From Cryptomeria japonica (lineage: Eukaryota > Streptophyta > Pinopsida > Cupressales > Cupressaceae): a stretch of DNA of 64,000 bases. This document shows positions 21,245 to 31,376 of the stretch, piece after piece. The stretch is from assembly GCF_030272615.1 (NCBI RefSeq), contig NC_081415.1:627851240-627915239 (forward strand), read 5' to 3'. Made by a program: the position numbers and the translations under genes. The notes beneath the pieces are model-generated. The model saw only the letters and a program-made list of their open reading frames with translations. It searched no databases and was not told the origin of the DNA. Position 1 is the stretch's first letter. Each line of letters opens with the position of its first letter.

Positions 21245-22156
21245 TGTTGGCAATTGACACTCTATTGGTTGGTTTTACTATGTTGTCATTGATGGAAACA
21301 TGATTTTGTGTTCCAGCTTCATATGGTGTACCGACAAGCACTTCACGGATTCTACACCGGCATCGACAGGTCATAAATATTTCTTTGGTCACTAGCAATG
21401 TAGGCTGACATGGTATAGTAAAGGTTATCGGTATTGGAGGCCAACATATCTTGGATACGGCATTGGCAACTTGTTTTAATGTTTATACATTTGTGATATC
21501 TAGTTGACATGTAATCTGATATTGTATATATCTTTGTAAGCTGACATAAGGCATAAAATTTGTACAGGGTATATAGGGCAGATTGATTAGATCATTTTGA
21601 TAGAATAAGAATATGGATGTAATGGAATGGATATGTGAATGTAATTATTTAGAGAGATTATGTATATGAGGAATTCATTGTAAGGGTTATTCTAGTAAAG
21701 GGTTTAGGGTTTTAGATCGGAACAGACAAAGCTTAAACTGGAACTATATTCTGGCATATAAGATGCTATCTTAGTAATTCACACTTCTCCGGATTGTTGT
21801 CTAGAATTTTATGTAGTCAGTGAGGCTCCTATTGTGACTGAGTAGTGTGCTCTAGGTTGTAAGCCTTCTTGCAAGTGTAGGCTTATCATATATTGTAATA
21901 TCTCTTCATATGGCCAGTGGATTGATATTGTGGGTCACAAATCCCACCGTGGTTTTTCCTCATTGAGTTTTTCCACATATAAATCTATTTGTTATGGTTC
22001 TCATTTAAGTGTTTGGCTTATTGGTTTCTTTACTTATTTCAATTTTTTTTATACTAGTATACCAGTTGGTGTATGAATGTTTTGTTAAGGCTAAAATCTA
22101 CCATTTTGGTATAACATTGATTCACCTCCCCTTGTCAGTGTTATTGGTTTCCAACA
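21245..22156 (+). repeat. NA-1 3' LTR (912 bp)
   Basis: Direct repeat of 15367-16264. It begins TGTTGGCAATTGACACTC and ends GTTTCCAACA, followed by the target duplication TAGAG. Confidence 0.93.
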
Positions 22157-22161
22157 TAGAG

Positions 22162-24164
22162 ACCTTGTTACAAATGAGTTTTGTAACACCTTACAAAGTT
22201 CTAGCTGCCTGCTCATAGAATGTTATGCACGTTTTGCTACTATATTATGTTGTTGCTCTAAATTCTCTTCTCTTGTATACCTTTTCCCTTTTCTGGTCCT
22301 AACTTCTTCACCTCTTTTCTATACATTTCTTCATTTTTGTCTCTACCTTCTTAATCCTCTATTTTTCTCTCTGCATAGACCTTTTGCTACCACTTATTTT
22401 CTCTTTACCTTCTGAGTATTCTGCTAGCAACATTTTCTGGAATGTTATTGACTTCTCGAGCATCATGTTATTGACACCTATAGAAAATACCTTTATGTTG
22501 CCTTCTTTTTACTCTCTATTTTAACGTTCTCTTTTTTTTTCAAGCTTAACTCTCTACACACCTACTCCTCACACTCAACAATAACTTCAACTTATCACTT
22601 ACTTCACTTGTTAGCAATCTTCATACAACAAGATTTTCCCACCAAGAATGAATTAAAAAATTAATCTTCTTGACATCTAAGAAATCCCATCTTCCCATTG
22701 ATTTGATTTTTTGATCATTCTATCCAGGACAACTAGCCATCAATAATAAACGATCCCCTTGGCATCCTTCTCAAACCAGATTGTATCTCTGAGCATGGAT
22801 TACTATTTCTAGTAATCTTGAATTTTGCAATTCATTCAAATATTTTCAAATCATTCTGGAGCTACTCCACCTTCTGCAGTATAAATTTGCTTTAAATGCA
22901 TGTGTCTCTTCATCTTTGTCAGAGAGTACCACAATCTTTTCAATCAGATTTAATTCTGCACTTAGCCCCCCATTTTGAAAATTATATCTTCAGTTACTGT
23001 TGTTCTCAACATTAATTTCAATTTATGTGTGCTGCTCAGACTAGAAAATCTTATCTGATATGTATGCTCTTGCTTCATAGACCTAACCAAAAATATTATA
23101 TTCTCCACCTAACATTTACCTATCACTCAGCCACTTGGTGAATGGTGGGATCCATTAACAAAAACCTCATCTCACATGTGGAAGAATCCACGTTGGATTC
23201 ATAGGTTGTGCAAATGTGTTTCATAGATCATATAACATGCATGTTATACACGTCGCAAAACAACAACTCTTCCTTCGTGCGGGTTGGCGGGATAATGTTC
23301 CTTCTACCATTTTCCTTATCCCACATCATTTCCTCTCAAGCCTTCTTACCACATGGACTAATATGATCCATCTATTCCCTTTGATATTTTTACCCCGCAT
23401 GACCACCTCTCTCCAATTTTGCACGGTGTGGGATAACAAGGTGCCTTATTTACCTTTATTTATTGTTACCTCACAAGGTTATCTTACAACAAATAATATG
23501 TTGTGGGATAACGAGGTTCACTTTTGCTTCACTTAAGTGTTATACCGCAAGGTTATCTAACAATGAATAACATGTAGTGGGATAAGCTAGGAAGCATAAC
23601 TTGCATGTTGTTGACATTTCAGTCAGAGTTTAGCGACTAGCCCGCATAGTGTTTTTCCTTGGGCGTTTCTTGTTGTGAGATGGCGAGGTGACTAACCTGT
23701 CGTGTTATTGACTTCATCCACTACAATGTAGTGTTATTCTGCATGGTCACTTATCTTGAACCGTTCATGATTTGGGATAGTTGGGGCCACATAACCATCA
23801 TGTTATATACTTTCCTATCACAATTTTGTAGCTTTATAGGTAGCAATAACATGTGTGTTATTGACAAATGCGACTTATACTCACCGTAATTGCATGTGAC
23901 TAACATAGTGTGTTATTGACAACAACAACTAACTTTTTATGAGTCAGACCAGATTTCACAATAAAATTCCAATACAATTACCTATGTCCTCCTTGTCCAT
24001 TTTCATACCCTAATGACACATTTTATGTATTACTCATGTATCTCCTTGTGCATATAACACGGTGTGTTATATGATGTTGCAACAACACTTTTGCCAATTT
24101 GTTAATCTAATCTCTCCACTGCATCTTCTCAATTGTTGGCATTAATGAAAATCTAATGCCAATA
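22162..24164 (-). repeat. Copia-A 5' LTR, outer part
   Basis: Continues the LTR interrupted at 15366 and matches 5398-7770 except for the TRIM. It ends AATGCCAATA where the other LTR ends CCAACA, so the terminal CA has mutated. GGGCA follows at 24165-24169. Confidence 0.92.
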
Positions 24165-24169
24165 GGGCA

Positions 24170-24661
24170 TGGCCTCTTGGTCTAGGATTATGATGTGGTG
24201 CCTTGGTCCTCTATGTTTTTTAGCATTTTCTGGCAGATTTGCATCTCAGTGCCTTGAGATTTGGATTCTAGAAGATCAACTACCTCTGTAGAAATCAAGG
24301 ATGAGGGCATGGCCTCTTGTTCCTTCTTAGTCAACATCATATTTTAGTGTTAGGTGCCTCTCTAACTTCCTTTTTCTGCTCTATACTCGGTCTCTCGGTT
24401 TTAGATATGCAATTTTTTGCATTTTCAATTTATGTTTGCAATCTTGCTCATTTCCTAGCTTATTTGATCATTGCATTGCATTTTTCACATCTCCTCTTCA
24501 TAGCAATAAAGGAATAGAAACCCTAACTACACTTCTTTACCCTCTCTCTCTTTTTCAAGAAGTGGTCAAAGTGAATTCTCTCTTAGGTTCTTCCATATTC
24601 CAATGTGTGGATGGGAGTGGGATTAGGTCTTAGCTACTTGGTTCTATTTTTATACATCACA
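24170..24661 (+). mobile_element. Gypsy-A 5' LTR, right part
   Basis: Host sequence resumes after the Copia-A duplication. It holds 'gggcatggcctcttg' twice (24165 and 24307), 'aaccctaac' and a pyrimidine-rich tract near 24535-24560, and ends CATCACA at 24661. No gene. Confidence 0.5.
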
Positions 24662-24664
24662 TTT

Positions 24665-24684
24665 TGGTGAACTCGACATGAATC
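24665..24684 (+). promoter_or_regulatory. Gypsy-A putative primer binding site
   Basis: TGGTGAACTCGACATGAATC begins with TGG, the complement of a tRNA CCA end, three bases after the presumed LTR end. The tRNA species was not identified. Position and start support the call. Confidence 0.5.
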
Positions 24685-24775
24685 CAAACTTCTTAAATTT
24701 GCATTTATTTATTGCATCTTTCTTTTCATTCAAAAAAATAAGATAAAAGTTCAAAAAATATACATTGTATGCATT

Positions 24776-25693
24776 GTGTGTTTTATGTTTTGTATGCACT
24801 TTTCAAAAATGTCAGATCTTTATTTGCAAGACTTTCATTCATATGATAATTCATTTTCTTATGATGATTATGAGTTTAGTAAGGGAGAACTTGATGAAGT
24901 TCTTGATGAGTTTTTATACCCTTACCCTTCTAAAGCTATATTTTACCAAAAACTAATAAATCTTGTTACTATGCCATTTTGTAGTGATGATAATGATAAG
25001 TTGAATGGTTCTTCTCAAACACATTCCTATCACATCATCCTCTAAATAAATTAACATGATTATTGAAAACAAACCACTTTACGAAGATTTTACCTCTCTT
25101 GAGTCTAAACACAAACCATTCAATAGATATGACCTCACTATGTTGGATGATTCTCTTAATAATTTTAATACACCCCCTAATAAACCTCTTTTTATGGTTC
25201 AAGGTGCTTGTACTTCTCCAACATCACAACCTCTTAACAAGCCTCTCTTTATGGTTCAAGGTGGTTATGGAAATGATCCCTTTCTCACTCCTAATAAACT
25301 TGTTATCATCGTGCAAGGAGGATATCCACTAAAAGTTCTCATGAATGTGCTAAACAAATAACTAGAGAGAGTTATAATTCAGTTGTGCATACCTATAACA
25401 CAAGAAACAATAGGAAACCTAATTCTCCTCCAATTGTTCCAACCTCTCTTCCTAATCCTAAACCTATTCTTCCTCAAGCACCTCGTATTTTGCAAACTCT
25501 TGGTAAGGAGTATGATCTTATTGAAAAACTTAAAGATACTCCCGCCAAGATCTCCCTTTGGGATCTAATTCAAACTTCTTCCACATATCATGGAATGTTA
25601 CAAGATGCTTTAAAGACCTTGGATGTACCACCCGCACTGACATCTAATAATATGGCTTCTTTGATTGACTCCATGACCACACCTAAAGCTTAA
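24776..25693 (+). pseudogene. Gypsy-A leader and pre-protease region
   Basis: Three open pieces. 24776-25045 is acidic ('SYDDYEFSKGELDEVLDEFL'). 25056-25361 contains the near-repeated peptide 'NKPLFMVQG' three times. 25385-25693 has 'PRILQTLGKEYDLIEKL' and 'TPAKISLWDLIQTSSTYHGM', the conserved segment just before the protease in Tat-type Gypsy elements (compare Gypsy-D at 58460-58600, 'YNLLDHLGKTPTQISILELL'). No retrotransposon gag capsid domain is visible between primer site and protease. Confidence 0.6.
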
Positions 25694-25699
25694 ATTATG

Positions 25700-26035
25700 T
25701 TCACCCAAGATGAGTTACCTCCTCGTGAGTTTCAACACCAATATGATCCTCTTATGATTGTAGTTCTTATCAGTGGTAATGCTTTAAGATGAACCATTGT
25801 GTATAATGACTCTGAACTTAACGTTTATAGTGGTAACTTATTGCATAAGATCAATGTGGATACTTATCTTATTAATGTTGATTATCTTACTATTCGTGGG
25901 TTTGATAATGTGGCTAGGTCTTTGCTAGGTATTATAACCTCACCTATTAAGGTAGGACTTGTTATCTTACCCAGACCTATTCATGGCATGCCAGATAATT
26001 TGACTCATAATTTGATGTTAGGAAGAGATTCATAA
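25700..26035 (+). pseudogene. Gypsy-A aspartic protease (degenerate)
   Basis: Alignable to the Gypsy-D protease: 'FTQDELPPREF', then 'VYNDSELNVYS' where Gypsy-D has 'LIDGGAGLNICT', then 'LTHNLMLGRDS' where Gypsy-D has 'LPYNMILGHPW'. The position of the catalytic Asp appears to be Tyr. A TGA precedes the active site near 25791, and a frameshift at about 26034 shifts into the next frame. Inactive remnant. Confidence 0.65.
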
Positions 26036-26036
26036 T

Positions 26037-27686
26037 ATGCAAGTTGTTCCTTCCACTTTGCATAGGCAAGTTAAGATCATTTATAACAATAAGATGTACA
26101 CTTTATTTGCTGATACCAATCTTCAAGCTTGTTTGCAAACATCTTCTTCTAAGTATTCCTTAGCTAATTCCTCCCCAATCATTTATGATTCTTCCTCTAA
26201 CATTCCTTCTTCCTCAAATACCCTTGTGCTCTCTAGTGAGTCCAAGTCTCATAAGGTGGATTCTATCCAATCTGAATCTTTTCCCAAAGATATCTTTTCT
26301 CTCGAAGGGGTACTTTCAGATGACGATTGGGAATCTCTAGACTTTAATCCTAATTTTATGGGAGAATATATGGTCTGTTTGAAAGAATGCAAGATTGAGA
26401 AAGAGAAAGACAAGGATGAACCTAAAAAGAAACCCACTTTGTCCAGCCCATTAAGTAAAAACTTTATGGCCGCTTCCACTTCTATACCTTCACCTATTTC
26501 TACTTCAATTTATTTTGACATTCAAACCTATGAGAAACCACCTTCCCTTGCGAAAATGGCTAACCTCTATGGTTTTGGTTTCCATATCTTAGCTAAGAGT
26601 GTATATAATGGCAATGGTTGTGGTGCTCAAGAACAAGGGATAAAAGTTCCTTTAGAGAACAATGTCTGTGAAACATCTTTTGGACTTGGTTATAATCCCT
26701 TCAAACCCACCAAAGCCTCCAAGAGACCATCTATAAGTGTTAATGGCATTTCCTCTTCCTCTAAGTCTCTCTCACTAAAACATCCTAAGTATATGGACAC
26801 TGATTCTAGTGTTTTAGCTTTGGATGTCTTTTCTACTAATGATTCCTTGGTTGAGTTTCTAGGAGCTTATGATAGCTTTCTTCATTACCACCATAATTGT
26901 GGGTATCCCTATTGTTTGAATGCAGGAGCATACTTTGGGAAAGATACTAATTTTATCCAAGGTGACGATGAGAAAATAAAGGAGTTACCTCAACCAATGG
27001 ATATCCCTCAACACATTAATCTTCTTATAAGTGATACTATCGATGTCAAGGTGGATCCTAGTAATGAAGAAAATATTATAAAGATTGGGAAGTGCTTAAT
27101 TGATGAAGAACAAAATAAATATTCTAAGTTACTACATGAATTTCCTGAGATCATTGCTAGGATATACTCTTACATGCCTAGCATTGATCCCAAGATTGTT
27201 ACTCACAACATTGTCTTAATCCCTGATGCCAAAACCGTGAAGCATAAAATTAGAAAGATGAACCCTAAGATAGATTTACTTGTTAAAATTGAAATTGAAA
27301 AACTATTAGATGCAGGATTAATTCTCCCTATTGATTATTCACCTTGGATCTCAAACATTGTCATTGTGGCCAAACCTGATAACAAGATTGGGATGTGTAC
27401 TGATTTTCAAGATCTCAATAAGGTTTTTTTGAAAGATTATTTTCCACTTCCAAACATTGATATGATAGTAGATTCTATTGTTGGTCATGATTTGTTATCT
27501 TTTATGGATAGCTTCTTGAGATATAATCAAATTTTCATTAATCCTCAAGATCAATTCAAAACTACTTTCACCACCCCTTGGGGCATGTTTTGTTGGGTTA
27601 TGATGTCTTTTGGATTGAAAAGAATAGGTTCTACCTATCAACATGCTATGACTCATCTTTCAGGATTACATGCACAAAATCTTTGA
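26037..27686 (+). CDS. Gypsy-A linker and reverse transcriptase N-terminal half
   Basis: 549-codon open frame. The start 'MQVVPSTLHRQ' is the end of the protease (compare 'AVPSTYHQCLKY' in Gypsy-D). A Ser-rich, weakly conserved linker of about 350 residues follows. From about residue 400: 'AKTVKHKIRKMNPKIDLLVK', 'LLDAGLILPIDYSPWISNIV', 'CTDFQDLNKVFLKDYFPLPN' and 'GMFCWVMMSFGLK', the RT fingers/palm motifs up to the region before the catalytic loop. 'MTDFRDLN' is normally MCxDFRDLN. A frameshift at about 27660 separates it from the catalytic loop. The first Met is internal to the polyprotein. Confidence 0.85.
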   Translation: MQVVPSTLHRQVKIIYNNKMYTLFADTNLQACLQTSSSKYSLANSSPIIYDSSSNIPSSSNTLVLSSESKSHKVDSIQSESFPKDIFSLEGVLSDDDWESLDFNPNFMGEYMVCLKECKIEKEKDKDEPKKKPTLSSPLSKNFMAASTSIPSPISTSIYFDIQTYEKPPSLAKMANLYGFGFHILAKSVYNGNGCGAQEQGIKVPLENNVCETSFGLGYNPFKPTKASKRPSISVNGISSSSKSLSLKHPKYMDTDSSVLALDVFSTNDSLVEFLGAYDSFLHYHHNCGYPYCLNAGAYFGKDTNFIQGDDEKIKELPQPMDIPQHINLLISDTIDVKVDPSNEENIIKIGKCLIDEEQNKYSKLLHEFPEIIARIYSYMPSIDPKIVTHNIVLIPDAKTVKHKIRKMNPKIDLLVKIEIEKLLDAGLILPIDYSPWISNIVIVAKPDNKIGMCTDFQDLNKVFLKDYFPLPNIDMIVDSIVGHDLLSFMDSFLRYNQIFINPQDQFKTTFTTPWGMFCWVMMSFGLKRIGSTYQHAMTHLSGLHAQNL

Positions 27687-28007
27687 AGACTACATTGATG
27701 AAATTTTAGATAAATATATACTTTGTCAAGACCATGTTAAGATCCTTCGCTAGTATTTGAAAGAATTCATAAATACAACATGCGCTTGAACCCCCAAAAA
27801 TGTGTCTTTGGTGTGGATAGTGGAAAACTATTAGGGTTCATAGTTTCGCATCATGGTATTGAGGTGGATACAAAGAAAATAGACACCATAGTTAATATGC
27901 CACCTCCTAGAAATATTTCACAATTGAGAAGTTTGCAAGGAACAAGCTATTCATTGGTTTATTTCACTACTTGTGGATTGAACTTTCCCCTTCAATCAAC
28001 TGCTTAA
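27660..28007 (+). pseudogene. Gypsy-A reverse transcriptase C-terminal half
   Basis: After the frameshift: 'DYMHKIFEDYIDEIL' (catalytic loop YIDE in place of YVDD, second Asp changed to Glu), then 'MRLNPQKCVFGVDSGKLLGF' and 'VDTKKIDTIVNMPPPRNISQ' (thumb/connection). A TAG after 'ILR' near 27751 and another break follow. Together with 26037-27686 it forms one RT. Confidence 0.8.
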
Positions 28008-28525
28008 GAAAAACACCACTTTCCAATGGAATGAGGATTGTCACAAAGCCTTGGAGGATTTGATATCTTATTTGTTTAATCCTCCTATCTTACAACCCGT
28101 TGTTCCTAACAAACCTTTTCTTCTATACACAACTTCTTCTTCTCATGCTCTCATAACTTTATTGGCACAACATGATAGTGATGGTAAAGAATGCCTGATT
28201 TATTACATAAGCCACACTTTTCTCGATTATGAGGTTTGATATACTATGATAGAAAGGAAGTGCCTTGCTCTTTTCTTTGTGACTTAGAAGTTAAGACATT
28301 ACCTTTTGAATGCTGAGGTTCATGTAATCATCAAATTTGATCCCTTGAAACATCTCTTCTCTATGACAAACCTTTCAGGGTATTTAGTGAAATGGGTTAT
28401 GATGTTAACATAATTTGACCTTAAATTTGTCTCTCAAAAAGAAATGAAAGGACAAGCTTTAACTGGCCATTTAACTGAATCCCCTTCTCTTCTCGCATTA
28501 CCAAATCAAGAATCCTTTCTTAAAT
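28008..28525 (+). pseudogene. Gypsy-A RNase H (Gypsy type)
   Basis: Pieces of the first RNase H: 'CHKALEDLISYLFNPPILQP' (28030-28090), 'LLYTTSSSHALITLLAQHDS', 'CLIYYISHTFLDYEV', then 'RKCLALFFVT', a TAG, 'KLRHYLLNAEVHVI' and 'ALTGHLTESPSL'. Stops and small indels break it at least three times. In Tat-type elements it precedes a second RNase H. Confidence 0.75.
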
Positions 28526-28529
28526 GATT

Positions 28530-28910
28530 TGTCCTTCCTATTGAAGCCGATGGAACTTGGGAGATGTATTTTGATGGCTCTAGATGTCGTACAGGTTGGG
28601 GGCAAGTGTTATTCTGGTATCTCCTAATAGAAAACCTATTCCCTTATCTTATCGTCTCAATTTCCTATGCACCAACAACATTGCTGAGTACGAAGCCCTT
28701 ATAGCTAGTCTTAAAGAGACTTTAGCTTTGAATGTTAAGAATATACATGTCTATGGGGACTCTCAATTAATTATTAGACAAGTAATAAGGGTTTATCAGT
28801 CCAAGCAAGATAAATTATTACATTATCAAGACCTTGCCATATCCTTGTTAGAAAAGTTCACCTCTTACACCATGGAGCCTGTCCCTCGAAAGGACAATTG
28901 ACATGCTCAT
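28530..28910 (+). pseudogene. Gypsy-A second (archaeal-type) RNase H
   Basis: 'WEMYFDGSRC', then in the 105-codon frame (28584-28901) 'ASVILVSPNRKPIPLSYRLN', 'CTNNIAEYEALIASL', 'NIHVYGDSQLIIRQVIRVYQ' and 'YTMEPVPRKDN'. These are the D, E and D motifs of the archaeal-type RNase H that marks the Tat lineage of plant Gypsy elements. A frameshift lies near 28590 and a TGA after 'KDN'. Confidence 0.82.
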
Positions 28911-29497
28911 GCAATGGCATGTGTTGTCTCTCTCGTATCCTTAGAGGACCCTATGGTAGACCATAATTTTGTTATTCACAACCTTTCTTCTCCAAATATT
29001 ACTGATAATTCTAGTGATGTGACTTATTGCTATGCTATAGACTTTGATAAGTGGTACTCACATATCTCAAGATACTTGATCGATGGTACTTTTCTAGATT
29101 CTAGAAGTAAAAATGCTAGAGTGAGATTTTTTAAATTAACCACAAGTTGCATTATCGTTTCTAATGTTATTTATAGAAGAGGATATAATGGTCCTTTTCT
29201 TTGATATCTTAGCAAAATTGAGATCTTGATTTCCCTTGAGGAGGCACATTCAGGTGTTTGCGGGGGGCATTTTGGGGGCAAATCCTTGGTCCAAAGGTTT
29301 CTCCAAATGGGGTATCATTGGAAAAATATGGAAAAAGATTCCTTTGTGTTTGTTAAAAAGTGTCATCAGTTTCAACAACATAACAATTTGATCCATGCTC
29401 CTACACAAGAACTTAGGTCACAAGTGGCCTCTTGGCCCTTTTGCTTATGGGGTTTGGATCTTATTGGAAAAATTTCACTCCTTCATCCCAAGGAAAT
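28911..29497 (+). pseudogene. Gypsy-A integrase N-terminal part, cut by Gypsy-B
   Basis: 28914-29204 is the spacer after RNase H ('DFDKWYSHISRYLIDGTF', 'YRRGYNGPFL'). 29226-29497 has 'EAHSGVCGGHFGGKSLVQRF', 'GYHWKNMEKDSFVFVKKCHQ' and 'WGLDLIGKI', the H2C2 zinc site and the first Asp of integrase. One of the paired Cys is Gln ('KKCHQF' for CxxC). Translation stops being integrase exactly at 29498, where the Gypsy-B LTR begins; duplication candidate GAAAT at 29493-29497. The rest of Gypsy-A was not found in the window. Confidence 0.82.
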
Positions 29498-30948
29498 TGA
29501 TGCAGAGCCCTCCTTGTATCTTGTCAAACACTTCAAGATGTAAGACATTTACCCCTCAAAACACCAATAGGATCCTATAAAGCAAGACTCTACAATCTTT
29601 GTTCCAACTTCTCATTTCACTCCAATATTCATACTACTCAAATTGGGTAACTTGCTCCATTATGAATCATGAAGCCTCTTAAGATTATTTACCTTCACAA
29701 CACCTATTTTGGATCTTACAATTCTCACATGGACTAGACAAAACATTGGTTTCAAGGATTTAACCCAATTCCCGATGACACCTTCACAATTAGGCCTATT
29801 TGCTTGTAGCCCTCAGAGATAGGTAATGGAACCCTAAGTCCAAAATTTTCTAAACACCCTGGAAAAAAATAATTGATTTAGATACCCTTTATGTTCTTAG
29901 ACAATCCACCAAGAGGAGGAGTCAAGATCTGACAAGGAAAGGTCTGAACCCGGTGATGACCAACTGTCCTAAAGGGCTAATTAGGCCTCCATTTGTGAAG
30001 AAACTATATCAAAATGGACACACCTTACAATGAAAATACCATGAGAATGTGGGGAGACATAAACCATTATTGGTTCCAGGGTTAACACACCTGGAATCAT
30101 TGCCAATTGTCTTCTAGGGAAACTATTGCAGTCTAAGGGCTAGGTAGCCACATAGAGATGTCTATTTAAGGCCTGATCAAACACACATCTCCCTTGATCA
30201 TCCTAAAAAATGCTTTTGGAATCATAGAGTAAATAGGATAAACTTTCATTCCACCCACTTCCATGAAATTTAGATGGATAGGTTGCAAGTTATGGCCATG
30301 GAAAGGCAAAACCCTAGGTAAACCTTGGTTTTCTAGGTACCTACAACAAAACTTGGATATCTGGAGCAAAACAAACAATAAAGACCTCAAATAAAGACCA
30401 AATAATTTTTAACTCACTACACTAACAAAATAACAACATTTGGGATTGGTCCCAATCTATAGAACTCCGTACCCCATGCCAATACTTCACAATTGTAGGA
30501 AAAACTTAGAATTTCTTATTGTTTGCAATCATAGAATCTTTCTCCGTACACTCTCTCTTTGGGAATTGTTCCCACAAGGTGTTTATACCCCTCCAAAACT
30601 TCTATCAACTAAAAACAAGAGGTAAAAGCTATTGGAGGAGTTAGAGCAACAAGAATTCAAAAATTTGCACAAAAGTTGCTCATGACAACTTTTGACAAAG
30701 TTGTCAAAAATGTCATTTCTTGCACCCAATGGCTTCGCTCAAGACTAACACCTCTAAACACCCTAGAAGCACATAAAAAAACTAAAACCAATAGGACAAA
30801 CATATCCTAAGCATACTTAGTCCCCTTTGGTCCAAAAGTCCTATTTGGCTTATTAAGATGCCAAAATAGGAGTTTGGCTCACAAGATGGGGTCCTTTATT
30901 ACAAACACAAAATGCATGATTGAAACACAATGAAAACATCCTAAGACA
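29498..30948 (-). repeat. Gypsy-B 3' LTR
   Basis: The + strand begins TGATGCAGAGCCCT and probably ends CCTAAGACA. It matches 35760-36909 for its first 1.15 kb. The last 300 bases have no partner in the window because the other LTR is truncated, so the 30948 edge rests on the CA dinucleotide and the nearby end of the ORF. Confidence 0.85.
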
Positions 30949-30955
30949 TGTTTAA

Positions 30956-31376
30956 GGTCTTATCCTTCCTCCTCTAATCCTAAATGATCATGTTGAAGGG
31001 GTTCCCCTGAACCGTACTCCTCGGAAGAATAAATCTCAAGTCCACTTGAGATGAGAGTCTGTAGGTCTGCACCATGGTTTTTCATTTGTTGTTCTATCAC
31101 CCAGTCTGCTTCAGAATTTGGTTGTCCCTACCAGACCACCAAATAATCCATATATACTTTTTTCCTTGTCCTCTTTGCAACCTTGGTGTCCAAAACTTTA
31201 TGCAACTTTGGTGGTTCATGTTTGGGAATGTCATCATTTGCTACAACTTGAATTGTTTCTTCTCCTGCATCAACACTACATTTGTAAAGAGTTAAGTCAC
31301 ATACATTAAAAATGGGTGACAAACCAAGATTAGGTGGGAGTTGGAGTTCATAAGCATTTTGTCCACATTTTTTCAA
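30956..31376 (-). pseudogene. Gypsy-B integrase C-terminus and chromodomain
   Basis: 82-codon frame (31376-31128): 'GQNAYELQLPPNLGLSPIFN' is the integrase C-terminal strand segment. 'HKVLDTKVAKRTRKKVYMDY' with 'LVVW' is the beginning of a chromodomain (consensus YLVKWKG). A TAG follows directly after the W. The frame then continues 'GQPNSEADWVIEQQMKNHGA' to the end near 30956. Chromodomains direct integration by binding histone marks. Purine-rich sense sequence at the end of this frame probably overlaps the PPT. Confidence 0.82.

Larger units (their letters stand above)
15367..22156 (+). mobile_element. NA-1: non-autonomous LTR retrotransposon
   Basis: A 6790-bp element flanked by perfect 5-bp duplications TAGAG (15362-15366, 22157-22161), with LTRs of 898 and 912 bp, a TGGTATCAGATCC primer site and a PPT. 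It encodes a coiled-coil/zinc-knuckle gag-like protein and a long Lys/Glu-rich second ORF. No protease, RT, RNase H or integrase motif is seen on either strand. PPT and LTR start match Copia-A, so Copia-type enzymes probably moved it. It inserted into Copia-A's 5' LTR after Copia-A was in place. Confidence 0.92.
5012..24164 (-). mobile_element. Copia-A: Copia LTR retrotransposon with nested insertions
   Basis: Minus-strand element bounded by target duplications GGGCA at 5007-5011 and 24165-24169. It has two LTRs of about 2.4 kb (insertions subtracted), a PPT next to the left LTR and a TGGTATCAGAACC primer site next to the right LTR. Internal order in the sense (minus) direction is gag, protease, GAG-pre-integrase, integrase, RT, RNase H, which is the Copia order. 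It contains NA-1 in its 5' LTR, a TRIM in its 3' LTR and a solo-LTR-like insert after gag. Many stops and frameshifts show it is not autonomous now. It sits inside the 5' LTR of Gypsy-A. Confidence 0.9.

Noticed and set aside
24165..24330. Repeated 'gggcatggcctcttg' as a second target duplication
   Set aside because: The copy at 24307 is not at an element boundary. Only GGGCA at 5007-5011 and 24165-24169 flanks Copia-A; the longer repeat belongs to the Gypsy-A LTR itself.
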